Assembly: GCA_030666985.1 (NCBI GenBank) | Contig: DAOUWT010000169.1 | Span: 1-6,058, forward strand | Direction: 5' to 3' | Origin: Chloroflexota bacterium | GTDB lineage: Bacteria; Chloroflexota; Anaerolineae; Anaerolineales; UBA11858 | Length of the DNA stretch: 6,058 nt | Shown here: positions 1 to 6,058 of the stretch, one piece after another | Position numbering within the stretch: the stretch's first letter is position 1 | How the letters are laid out: each line of letters opens with the position of its first letter | Notes under the pieces: generated by a model | The model's database searches: none | The model's input: the letters and a program-made list of their open reading frames with translations, nothing else | Told to the model about the DNA's origin: nothing | Made by a program: the position numbers and the translations under genes

Positions 1-187
1 CGCCAGCTCCCCTGGATTCCGCACCCGATGGGGCTGCCGACCCATCTCGAGCGTGAGGAAGGAATGGATTGTCTCACTGCTCGAAGAGGATCGCCCGTCT
101 CACTGCTCGAAGGGGATCGCCAGCTCCCCTGGATTCCGCACCCGATGGGGCTGCCGACCCATCTCGAGCGTGAGGAAGGAATGGATT
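1..187. repeat. Direct repeats (two identical 70-bp copies, period 117 bp), cut by window start
   Basis: Bases 1-70 and 118-187 are identical by eye. Between them lie two head-to-tail copies (71-95 and 97-121) of a 25-bp motif beginning gtctcactgctcgaa that differ at one base; the second runs directly into the second 70-bp copy. The fuller unit is therefore about 91 bp (97-187), and the array probably continues left of the window. Each 70-bp copy has a small inverted pair, gatggg/cccatc (27-32 with 41-46, and 144-149 with 158-163). Because 117 is a multiple of three, reading frames stay open through the array, but the encoded peptides show no protein-like pattern. I read this as non-coding intergenic repeat DNA of a dispersed family; that family membership is inference. 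Confidence 0.85.
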
Positions 188-230
188 TGTATCCCATATG
201 CAATTGCCCTGTCAAAAACCCTCACTTGCC

Positions 231-259
231 TTGACCAAGAGTTGTCTGGTTATTATAAT
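231..259 (+). promoter_or_regulatory. Sigma-70-type promoter for rpoB
   Basis: A -35 box TTGACC (231-236) and a perfect -10 box TATAAT (254-259) are separated by exactly 17 bp, the optimal spacing for a housekeeping sigma factor. Transcription would start near 265-268, leaving a leader of about 305 nt before the rpoB start codon. It is the best promoter match I found upstream of rpoB, and it lies just downstream of the repeat array. The start site is inferred from spacing only. Confidence 0.8.
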
Positions 260-265
260 ACTTGT

Positions 266-572
266 TCTGTATTGAAGCCGCCTTATGCTTCAAAAAGGAT
301 TTAAGACTATTGATTTGTCAACTTGATTTTTGTAGTTGAATTATTTGCCCTGGTGAATAGCCGGGGCATTCTAGCGCATAGTGCCTTAATGCTGACACAC
401 CGTGCGTAGTGAAAATACCCATCATTACCAATCCTTTAGACCTGTGGTTGTAAGCGTTCACCTCCCCGTCCCAGCACGGCAGACTTCCGAGGTTTGCACT
501 CCAAAAACCTCGGAAGTCTTGCCTAGGGGAGTGAATAATTACCTGTAGTTAGTTGAAACCAGGAGGGATGAT
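266..572 (+). promoter_or_regulatory. Long structured 5' leader of rpoB
   Basis: This stretch has no credible gene. Downstream of the predicted start site there are three short hairpins: 272-278 with 287-293 (7 bp, ttgaagc/gcttcaa), 318-323 with 334-339 (6 bp, tcaact/agttga), and 346-353 with 361-368 (8 bp with one G-T pair, loop tgaatag). They are followed by the much larger palindrome at 450-542, which is listed separately. None is followed by a T run, so none looks like a simple intrinsic attenuator. The leader ends in a strong Shine-Dalgarno AGGAGG (561-566), six bases before the rpoB ATG. A regulatory role, for example autogenous control of RNA polymerase subunit synthesis, is possible but is inference; I recognise no known riboswitch or ribosomal protein site. 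Confidence 0.5.
450..542. repeat. Large palindrome made of two inverted copies of a dispersed repeat
   Basis: The core is a perfect 15-bp stem (481-495 with 505-519) around a 9-nt loop. An outer stem pairs 457-467 with 526-535 (10 bp, one bulged base), and gtaa (450-453) can face ttac (539-542). Read on the minus strand, 450-495 matches 4979-5025 downstream of acpP at about 38 of 46 positions with one gap. The right arm (505-542) is a shortened copy with the same start (aaacctcgga) and the same end (ttac). The palindrome is thus best explained as a back-to-back pair of one repeat family. In the rpoB transcript it would fold into a stable stem-loop ending about 30 nt before the start codon. 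It lacks a T tract and so is not a typical terminator. Confidence 0.8.
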
Positions 573-3500
573 ATGGCTCAGTCACCAGCCAAGAATTACG
601 CCCGCATTACTTATGAATATGACCTGCCTCCGCTGATCGATGTCCAGCTAGAGTCTTTCAAGCGTCTCAAGAAAGAAGGGATAGAGGAATTATTAAATGA
701 GATTTCGCCGATCGAGTCCTATAACCAGAAGATGCGTTTATATTTCCCTAGCGACTCGATCGAGGCAGAACAGTGGGGCTTGACATATCGTTTCGAGGAA
801 CCTGAATATACTATTCAGGAATGTATAGAACGTGATTTGACATATTCTTCATCTTTGTATGTTTTTGTGCTCTTGGCGGGTGCAAAAGTCCCTGAGCCGA
901 TCAAGCAAGAAATTTTCATGGGTGAATTTCCTGTCATGACTCCCAAGGGGACTTTCATCATCAATGGCACCGAGCGTGTTGTAGTTTCTCAATTGATCCG
1001 TTCTCCGGGTGTCTATTTCGAGGCGGATGTCGATCACTCCACAGGGCGTCGTTTGGCAACGGCCAAGATGATCCCGGATCGGGGAGCTTGGATGGAGTTC
1101 GAAACTCGCAAGACGGGCTACCTGGTTATTCGCTTCAATCGCCAGCGTACAATTCCGGTGACGATTTTCTTGCGTGCCCTTGCGGCAGTTGATGATGGTA
1201 TTGAGGATTCTCCTTTCCAAAATGGCACTGACGAAGAACTCATGGCTTTGTTCGAGGATGTAGATACTGATCCCGACCGGATGCTTATCCCCGGTTGTTT
1301 TGGCCAAGAGCCGGATTGGGAACTGGTTGATGGACTTACCATCGCCGAGGCAGCTTTGATTGATATCTTCAAACGTATGCGGCCTGGAGACCCGGCAACG
1401 GTCGAGAATGCTCGGGAGTTCTTAGAAAATCAGCTCTTCAATGAGCGCCGCTACAACCTCAAGCGTGTGGGCCGGTACAAATTAAATCAGAAATTCGAGC
1501 TATACGATAAGGTTCCGATAACTCATCAGACAATCACCAAGTGGGATATTTATCATCTGGTGTACCGGCTGGTCCAGATCAATAATCGTATGGAAAACCC
1601 AGATGATATTGATCACTTGGGGAATCGCCGCATTAAGACCGTGGATGAGTTGATCCAAAATAAGCTCCGCATTGGTTTTCGCCGCATGGAGAGGGTAATT
1701 AGAGAAAGGATGTCTCTTCGTGGTAGACAGAAAATGGCCCCCGTTTCCCTGGTGAACATCCGCCCTGTCGTAGCTTCTCTGCGGGAATTCTTTGGTTCAA
1801 GTCAGCTTTCGCAATTCATGGATCAAACCAATCCCCTTTCCGAATTGAGGCATAAGCGCACACTTTCGGCGTTGGGGCCGGGTGGCTTGCACCGGCAGCG
1901 AGCAGGTTTTGACGTGCGCGATGTTCATCAATCCCACTACGGTAGAATCTGTCCCATTGAAACGCCTGAGGGACCAAACATCGGCCTGATAGGGCGTTTT
2001 GCTTGCTATGCCAAAGTGAACGATTACGGCTTTATCGAAACCCCCTACCGCAAAGTGCACAATACGGCTTCTCCTGATGATCCTGAGCTTATCGGATGTG
2101 AACTTCGAAAAACTGTCAAAGATCCTGAAACTGGCAAAGTCATCGTTGAAGAAGGTGAACGAATAAACCAGAAAATGGTAGATGCAATGCTGAAGGCAGG
2201 CATAGAGGAAGTATTCGTTAGACCTTATGTCTCGGAAGATGTGGTATACCTCGCGGCTGATGCTGAGGATCGTTTCGTCATCGCTCAAGGCAATGCCCCC
2301 CTCAACGAGCACTACGAATTTGTCCAAGATCGCATTTCTGCGCGGCATCGTTTGGGGTTCGACTACTTTACTCCTGTAGAGATAGAGTATATGGATGTGG
2401 CCCCCAATCAAATTATAGGCATCAGCGCAGCCTTGATTCCTTTCTTATCACACGATGACGCCAACCGAACCCTGATGGGCGCGAACATGCAAGCCCAAGG
2501 TGTGCCTTTGTTGAAGCCTGATGTTCCCATGGCATCCACTGGAATTGAGCGTCCGGCCGCTATGGACTCTGGCCAGGTGCTTTTGGCCGAAGAGGATGGC
2601 GAAGTGATTTCTGTTGTCGGGGACAGAATCATCATTCGCAATCCAGAAGGCGAGTTACGAGAGCATAACCTGTGGAAGTATCAGCGCTCTAACCAGAGCA
2701 CATGCATTGATCAACGCCCAATTGTCAGTAAAGGGCAAATAATTCACAAAGACGATGTGCTTGCTGACTCTTCTTCGACCGTAAACGGCAATCTTGCCCT
2801 GGGGCAAAATGTCGTGGTGGCTTTCTTGTCGTGGGAAGGTGCAAATTTTGAGGACTCGGTAGTAATTTCCGAGCATCTTATTGCCAATGACTTCTATACC
2901 TCGATTCACATTGAGGAACATGAAGTTGAATCTCGCGATACCCGCCTGGGCCCTGAAGAAATCACCCGTGATATTCCTAATGTTGGAGAAGAGTCCCTCA
3001 AGGACTTAGATGAAGATGGCATTATTCGGGTTGGCGCTGAAGTAGGCCCGAAAGACATCTTAGTGGGCAAGATTTCCCCGAGAGGTGAAAAGGAGCTTTC
3101 CCCCGAAGAGCGTTTGCTGCGGGCTATATTCGGAGAAAAATCGCGGGATGTGAGAGATACTTCTTTGCGTATGCCGCACGGAGAACGAGGGAAGGTTATT
3201 GAAGTCCAAGTTTACACGCGAGAAGATAATGCCGACCTGTCGGCCGGTGTTGAAAAAATGGTGCGCATCTTTGTTGCTCAACGACGCCGGTTGACGGAAG
3301 GTGACAAGGTTGCTAACCGGCATGGGAATAAGGGAGTTATTTCAACCGTTGTTCCCGCTGAAGACATGCCCTACATGGAGGATGGTACGCCCGTTGATAT
3401 GCTCCTTAGCCCCATTGGAGTTCCTGGCCGCATGAACATTGGACAGGTATTAGAGGCGCATCTAGGCTGGGCCTCATATCGTTTGGGATTCCGGGCCATT

Positions 3501-4487
3501 ACCCCTGTTTTCGATGGGGCAAAGGAAGACGAAATCGAAGCTGAACTAGCTCGTGCTTGGATGATTGACAAAGCCTGGAAAGGTGTCATGGAACAGGCCT
3601 GGGAATGGCTCAATCAATATGATTATGACCCTGAAGACATCTTTGACGAGGATGAAGTACGTCGTTTATACCTTGAGGATTGGTTGAGCGGTCTGGGTTA
3701 CGATGCCTATGAGTTGTCCAGTAATCAGAATTATGCCCGTCGAGCCGTTTTACGTGAATGGCTCCGCGAGAAAGGTTACGATCCGGAGAAAATTCTTTTC
3801 TTCGAAGATGCCGATATACCGGTTACAGAACGCAATGCCCAAGATGAACGAACCCTTAAAGCTTGTCTAGAAATATGGATTGAGGATGTGGTAGAAGATG
3901 TGGAGGATGATTTAAAGGATTTGTCCTTGGAAAAGCTTCGTGTGCGAGCGGATGAAGTAGTTGCAAAAACAAGGAAACCGCTTCCTACCTTTGGTAAGCA
4001 GATTTTACGAGATGGTTTGACCGGGAAAGTGTATGACCATCCCGTTACGGTAGGCATCATGACCATACTCAAGCTTCACCACTTGGTCGAAGATAAGGTT
4101 CACGCGCGTTCTACCGGCCCCTATAGTTTGGTCACCCAGCAACCATTGGGTGGAAAGGCGCAGTTCGGTGGTCAGCGTTTTGGTGAGATGGAGGTCTGGG
4201 CGCTCGAAGCGTACGGCGCTGCTCACATCTTACAAGAGATGTTGACAATCAAATCGGATGATGTCGTTGGTCGTGTGAAAGCTTACGAAGCTATTGTCAA
4301 AGGTGAGCCAATTGAAGATATTGGCGTACCAGCTTCATTCCATGTCCTCGTCCGGGAAATGCAAAGCCTTGGGCTTTGTCTTGAGGCTGTTACAGAGGAT
4401 GGTGAAGTAATTAGCTTTGGTAAAGAGGACACCCAGGCCCAATCGCCAAGAATGGCTACCGGCTTGTTGAAGCTAGGAAGACGCTAA
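573..4487 (+). CDS. rpoB: DNA-directed RNA polymerase subunit beta
   Basis: This is the beta subunit of core RNA polymerase; with beta' it forms the active-site cleft and holds the DNA-RNA hybrid. The 1304-residue frame is intact. Visible landmarks are the N-terminal protrusion/lobe with RSPGVYFE (143-150), the rifampicin pocket (about 408-440: FFGSSQLSQFMDQ, then HKRTLSALGPGG), ICPIETPEGPNIGLI shortly after, the active-centre GDKVANRHGNKG (910-921, with Lys912 and Lys920 matching catalytic-region lysines), HARSTGPYSLVTQQPLGGK (from His1177), and the C-terminal clamp segment GGQRFGEMEVWALEAYGAA. The start is fixed by AGGAGG at 561-566. Two oddities: Thr430 sits where E. coli has Arg529, and residues about 984-1146 are an expanded acidic segment with three tandem repeats. 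It has its own promoter and terminator, with no rpoC, rplJ or rplL adjacent within the window. Identity is certain; the phylum is not. Confidence 0.99.
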   Translation: MAQSPAKNYARITYEYDLPPLIDVQLESFKRLKKEGIEELLNEISPIESYNQKMRLYFPSDSIEAEQWGLTYRFEEPEYTIQECIERDLTYSSSLYVFVLLAGAKVPEPIKQEIFMGEFPVMTPKGTFIINGTERVVVSQLIRSPGVYFEADVDHSTGRRLATAKMIPDRGAWMEFETRKTGYLVIRFNRQRTIPVTIFLRALAAVDDGIEDSPFQNGTDEELMALFEDVDTDPDRMLIPGCFGQEPDWELVDGLTIAEAALIDIFKRMRPGDPATVENAREFLENQLFNERRYNLKRVGRYKLNQKFELYDKVPITHQTITKWDIYHLVYRLVQINNRMENPDDIDHLGNRRIKTVDELIQNKLRIGFRRMERVIRERMSLRGRQKMAPVSLVNIRPVVASLREFFGSSQLSQFMDQTNPLSELRHKRTLSALGPGGLHRQRAGFDVRDVHQSHYGRICPIETPEGPNIGLIGRFACYAKVNDYGFIETPYRKVHNTASPDDPELIGCELRKTVKDPETGKVIVEEGERINQKMVDAMLKAGIEEVFVRPYVSEDVVYLAADAEDRFVIAQGNAPLNEHYEFVQDRISARHRLGFDYFTPVEIEYMDVAPNQIIGISAALIPFLSHDDANRTLMGANMQAQGVPLLKPDVPMASTGIERPAAMDSGQVLLAEEDGEVISVVGDRIIIRNPEGELREHNLWKYQRSNQSTCIDQRPIVSKGQIIHKDDVLADSSSTVNGNLALGQNVVVAFLSWEGANFEDSVVISEHLIANDFYTSIHIEEHEVESRDTRLGPEEITRDIPNVGEESLKDLDEDGIIRVGAEVGPKDILVGKISPRGEKELSPEERLLRAIFGEKSRDVRDTSLRMPHGERGKVIEVQVYTREDNADLSAGVEKMVRIFVAQRRRLTEGDKVANRHGNKGVISTVVPAEDMPYMEDGTPVDMLLSPIGVPGRMNIGQVLEAHLGWASYRLGFRAITPVFDGAKEDEIEAELARAWMIDKAWKGVMEQAWEWLNQYDYDPEDIFDEDEVRRLYLEDWLSGLGYDAYELSSNQNYARRAVLREWLREKGYDPEKILFFEDADIPVTERNAQDERTLKACLEIWIEDVVEDVEDDLKDLSLEKLRVRADEVVAKTRKPLPTFGKQILRDGLTGKVYDHPVTVGIMTILKLHHLVEDKVHARSTGPYSLVTQQPLGGKAQFGGQRFGEMEVWALEAYGAAHILQEMLTIKSDDVVGRVKAYEAIVKGEPIEDIGVPASFHVLVREMQSLGLCLEAVTEDGEVISFGKEDTQAQSPRMATGLLKLGRR

Positions 4488-4513
4488 TTAGGAAGAGTTT
4501 AGGAGAATTCACT

Positions 4514-4553
4514 AAGCCCCGCAGCTACTCAAAAGTGGCTGCGGGGCTTTTTT
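4514..4553 (+). terminator. Intrinsic terminator of rpoB
   Basis: A 16-bp stem (4514-4529 with 4534-4549, one G-T pair) closes on the tetraloop caaa and has a GC-rich core (gccccgcagc). A run of six T (4548-4553) follows at once. It begins 27 bp after the rpoB stop, so transcription should end here rather than run on to acpP. This supports a monocistronic rpoB unit. Confidence 0.95.
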
Positions 4554-4575
4554 CTTGCGCTGCAAGTTTTTGGTC

Positions 4576-4603
4576 TTGACAGATTTATTGCTGCGGATAC
4601 AAT
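4576..4603 (+). promoter_or_regulatory. Sigma-70-type promoter for acpP
   Basis: A consensus -35 TTGACA (4576-4581) and -10 TACAAT (4598-4603) are separated by 16 bp, just downstream of the rpoB terminator. The predicted start is near 4610, giving an acpP leader of about 110 nt. A weaker second candidate is TTGGTG (4618-4623) with TATTAT (4642-4647), spacer 18 bp; it would give a shorter leader. The rest of the 4554-4718 gap is AT-rich, and I see nothing else in it. Confidence 0.8.
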
Positions 4604-4718
4604 TCACTTAGCATAATTTGGTGGATAGTCCAATTTTGTGATATTATTCTAGTGAAGCCCATTTTTTACGTGCCAGATTATTGAGATATTACCCGATTTT
4701 AATAAAGGAGAGAGTTTT

Positions 4719-4952
4719 ATGACTGATGCATTGACAGAAGTACAAGAAATTATCGTAGACCTTTTGGCAGTTGATCCTGATACAGTAGTTCCTGAAGCAC
4801 GTTTTAGAGAGGACCTGGGCGCAGATTCGCTAGACTTGGTTGAACTGATCATGGAATTCGAAGATAGATTTGGCGGCGAGATTTCTGATGAAGAAGCTCA
4901 GAAGATCACGACCGTTGGAGAAGCTGCCCAATATGTCGAGGAGAAGATGTAA
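4719..4952 (+). CDS. acpP: Acyl carrier protein
   Basis: This small acidic cytosolic protein carries growing acyl chains on a phosphopantetheine arm during type II fatty acid synthesis. At 77 residues it has the usual family length. The signature GADSLDLVEL is present, with Ser37 as the expected site of phosphopantetheine attachment, followed by the typical helix II/III region (EFEDRFGGEISDEEAQKI) and an acidic C-terminus. The start is supported by AAGGAG at 4705-4710, eight bases before the ATG. It lies between two terminators with its own promoter, so it is probably transcribed alone; acpP more often sits beside fabD, fabG or fabF, and none of these is here. A carrier protein dedicated to another pathway cannot be excluded, but the sequence looks like the housekeeping form. 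Confidence 0.95.
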   Translation: MTDALTEVQEIIVDLLAVDPDTVVPEARFREDLGADSLDLVELIMEFEDRFGGEISDEEAQKITTVGEAAQYVEEKM

Positions 4953-4978
4953 GGAATATCCAAAATCTAAATCCTCCA

Positions 4979-5025
4979 AAACCTCGGAGGTCTGCCATAT
5001 AGGGATGGGGGAGGTGAGCGGTTAC
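4979..5025 (+). repeat. Third copy of the dispersed palindrome-forming repeat
   Basis: It starts aaacctcggaggtctgcc and ends gaggtgagcggttac. It matches the minus strand of 450-495 at about 38 of 46 positions with one gap, and its first part also matches the plus-strand copy at 505-519. The preceding bases ctccaaa are shared with the loop region at 498-507. Here the copy is single rather than paired, so it lacks the long stem; only a short cctcc/ggagg pairing (4973-4977 with 4986-4990) is possible. It lies 26 bp after the acpP stop and just before the shared terminator. Confidence 0.75.
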
Positions 5026-5044
5026 TTCCCTTGTGTACTTGAAC

Positions 5045-5080
5045 AAAAAGAGACCGCCTCAATCGAGGCGGTCTCTTTTT
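5045..5080. terminator. Bidirectional intrinsic terminator between acpP and sucD
   Basis: A perfect 16-bp inverted repeat (5045-5060 with 5065-5080) encloses the 4-nt loop aatc. The stem has a GC-rich core (gagaccgcctc) flanked by A5 on the left and T5 on the right, so each strand reads as hairpin plus T tract. It can therefore stop acpP transcripts going right and sucD transcripts going left, as expected between convergent genes. Confidence 0.95.
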
Positions 5081-5113
5081 GAATGAAAAACATTTCACGC
5101 ACCACGCACCATC

Positions 5114-5974
5114 TTAGAGTAGAGTAGGAATTTCTTCAGGGTGTTTAGCTACCTTTACACCTGCCTCCTTCAAAGCTCTGATCTTGTCTTTCGCCAGCCC
5201 TGTCCCGCCTTGAACAATGGCCCCAGCGTGCCCCATCCGTTTTCCGGGGGGAGCGGTTTGTCCGGCAATGAAAGCCGCCACGGGCTTGCTCATTTGGTTG
5301 GCTATGAACTCTGCGGCTTCTTCTTCGTCAGTGCCGCCAATTTCACCAATCAAGATAATTTTTTCGGTTTGAACATCTTCCTCGAACATGCGTAAGACAT
5401 CAATGAAATTGGTTCCATTGATAGGGTCGCCCCCAATGCCGACGCAGGTACTTACTCCCATATCAAGTCCTTTGAGGGCATAAAGCACCTCGTAGGTCAA
5501 AGTCCCAGAGCGGGAAACCACCCCAATATTGCCAGAAATAGCAATGTTTCCAGGGATAATCCCCACCTTGGCTTCGCCTGGAGTAAGCAAGCCCGGGCAA
5601 TTTGGCCCCACTAAACGAACCCGCTTTTGGTCCAGGTAATTGCGAACGCGCATCATATCCTGCACGGGGACGCCTTCGCTGATAGCGACGATCAACTCTA
5701 TACCTGCGTCAGCAGCTTCGAACATGGCGTCTGCCGCAAAGCGGGACGGAACGAAGATCACAGACGTGTTTGCGCCGGTGGTTTCTTTGGCAATTCTGAC
5801 CGAATCAAAAACGGGGATCTTGCCCCCCAGAACCCATTCACCGCCCTTGCCGGGGGTAACACCAGCCACAATATTTGTGTCGTAGGCGGCCATCTGTTCA
5901 GTATGAAATAGCCCTTCGCGACCGGTAATGCCTTGTACTAATAAACGTGTGTTTTTATCAATCAAGATACTCAT
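5114..5974 (-). CDS. sucD: Succinate--CoA ligase (succinyl-CoA synthetase), alpha subunit
   Basis: With the beta subunit SucC, this cytosolic enzyme interconverts succinyl-CoA and succinate with substrate-level formation of ATP or GTP in the TCA cycle. At 286 residues it has normal length. The N-terminal CoA-binding Rossmann region shows VQGITGREGLFHTEQM (13-28) and PGKGG (41-45). GPNCPG (123-128) and SRSGTLTYE (154-162) follow, then the ligase domain with GEIGGTDEEEAAEF. The active-site histidine that is phosphorylated is His249 in KRMGHAGAIV. On the minus strand AGGGAG (complement of 5983-5988) lies eight bases before the ATG, supporting this start. Nucleotide specificity is set by the beta subunit, which is not in the window. 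Because sucC usually precedes sucD, it is expected beyond 6058. I see no clear promoter in the 84 bp available, which fits co-transcription from upstream. Confidence 0.97.
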   Translation of the reverse strand: MSILIDKNTRLLVQGITGREGLFHTEQMAAYDTNIVAGVTPGKGGEWVLGGKIPVFDSVRIAKETTGANTSVIFVPSRFAADAMFEAADAGIELIVAISEGVPVQDMMRVRNYLDQKRVRLVGPNCPGLLTPGEAKVGIIPGNIAISGNIGVVSRSGTLTYEVLYALKGLDMGVSTCVGIGGDPINGTNFIDVLRMFEEDVQTEKIILIGEIGGTDEEEAAEFIANQMSKPVAAFIAGQTAPPGKRMGHAGAIVQGGTGLAKDKIRALKEAGVKVAKHPEEIPTLL

Positions 5975-6023
5975 TACAAAAACTCCCTAGCCTAAAAATT
6001 ATTCAGATCCCGTGGATATTTGG

Positions 6024-6058
6024 TGGGGACGGGGGGGTGGGGCGTGAGACCACCCCCC
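6024..6058. other. G-rich tract and hairpin upstream of sucD
   Basis: A perfect 9-bp inverted repeat (ggggggtgg at 6032-6040, ccacccccc at 6050-6058) surrounds the loop ggcgtgaga. The plus strand at 6024-6044 also has G runs of 4, 7 and 4; if the seven-G run is split, four tracts could form a G-quadruplex. It lies about 50 bp upstream of the sucD start and runs to the window edge, so its full extent is unknown. It might be a structure between sucC and sucD or part of an intergenic repeat. Function is not established. Confidence 0.5.

Noticed and set aside
1..304. Open frames across the left-edge repeats (28-234 and 53-304, plus strand)
   Set aside because: The frames stay open because the 117-bp period is a multiple of three. 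The peptides only repeat the DNA unit, have no recognisable fold or good ribosome binding site, and overlap each other and the rpoB promoter.
450..542. Palindrome as a terminator or attenuator before rpoB
   Set aside because: No T run follows either stem, and sequence similarity to 4979-5025 explains it better as a repeat element. A regulatory effect is still possible.
568..570. Earlier ATG at 568 as the rpoB start
   Set aside because: It is in a different frame from rpoB and only one base after AGGAGG's downstream edge, too close for translation. The ATG at 573 has a six-base spacing.
1797..2411. 204-residue minus-strand open frame inside rpoB
   Set aside because: It lies wholly opposite a highly conserved part of rpoB, and its peptide resembles no family I know. 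It is a shadow frame, as are the other minus-strand frames within 849-4226.
4870..5082. 70-residue plus-strand frame overlapping the end of acpP
   Set aside because: It starts within acpP in another frame and runs through the dispersed repeat and the terminator, so it is not a credible gene.
5141..5911. Plus-strand open frames opposite sucD
   Set aside because: They are antisense to a clearly conserved gene and have no protein-like features of their own.
6022..6045. Fourth copy of the dispersed repeat at the right edge
   Set aside because: gggacggggg here resembles the G-rich middle of the repeat, but the diagnostic aaacctcgga start and ttac end are missing, so low complexity explains the match.

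Overview
The window holds three complete housekeeping genes: rpoB (RNA polymerase beta subunit, + strand, 573-4487), acpP (acyl carrier protein, + strand, 4719-4952) and sucD (succinyl-CoA synthetase alpha subunit, - strand, 5114-5974). I see no phage, transposase, CRISPR, tRNA or rRNA sequence. Base composition is moderate and every reading frame is intact. My best guess is an uncultured or environmental member of the Chloroflexota, perhaps Anaerolineae. This rests on the general look of RpoB, on rpoB standing apart from rpoC and the ribosomal protein operon, and on palindromic intergenic repeats. It is inference and has not been tested by tree or search.

Region by region: 1-187 is repeat DNA, with two identical 70-bp copies 117 bp apart, and is cut by the window edge. 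A strong sigma-70-type promoter at 231-259 opens an unusually long leader of about 300 nt. The leader holds several small hairpins and a large palindrome at 450-542, made of two copies of a dispersed repeat facing each other. rpoB follows with a strong ribosome binding site and ends at a textbook intrinsic terminator (4514-4553), so it appears to be a single-gene transcription unit. acpP has its own near-consensus promoter (4576-4603). It is followed by a third copy of the dispersed repeat (4979-5025) and by a symmetrical terminator (5045-5080) that also serves sucD, which converges from the right. The last 35 bases, upstream of sucD, hold a G-rich tract and hairpin; sucC, the usual partner, would lie beyond the right edge if it is linked.

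The genes belong to transcription, fatty acid synthesis and the TCA cycle. They share no pathway, and each seems to be regulated separately. The most interesting points are: (i) a roughly 100-residue acidic expansion in the C-terminal part of RpoB containing three tandem 25-26-residue repeats of a WL...YD motif; (ii) a Thr at the RpoB position that aligns with the rifampicin-contacting Arg529 of E. coli; (iii) rpoB without rpoC; and (iv) the shared palindromic repeat in the rpoB leader and the acpP downstream region. I found no convincing undescribed multi-gene system here.
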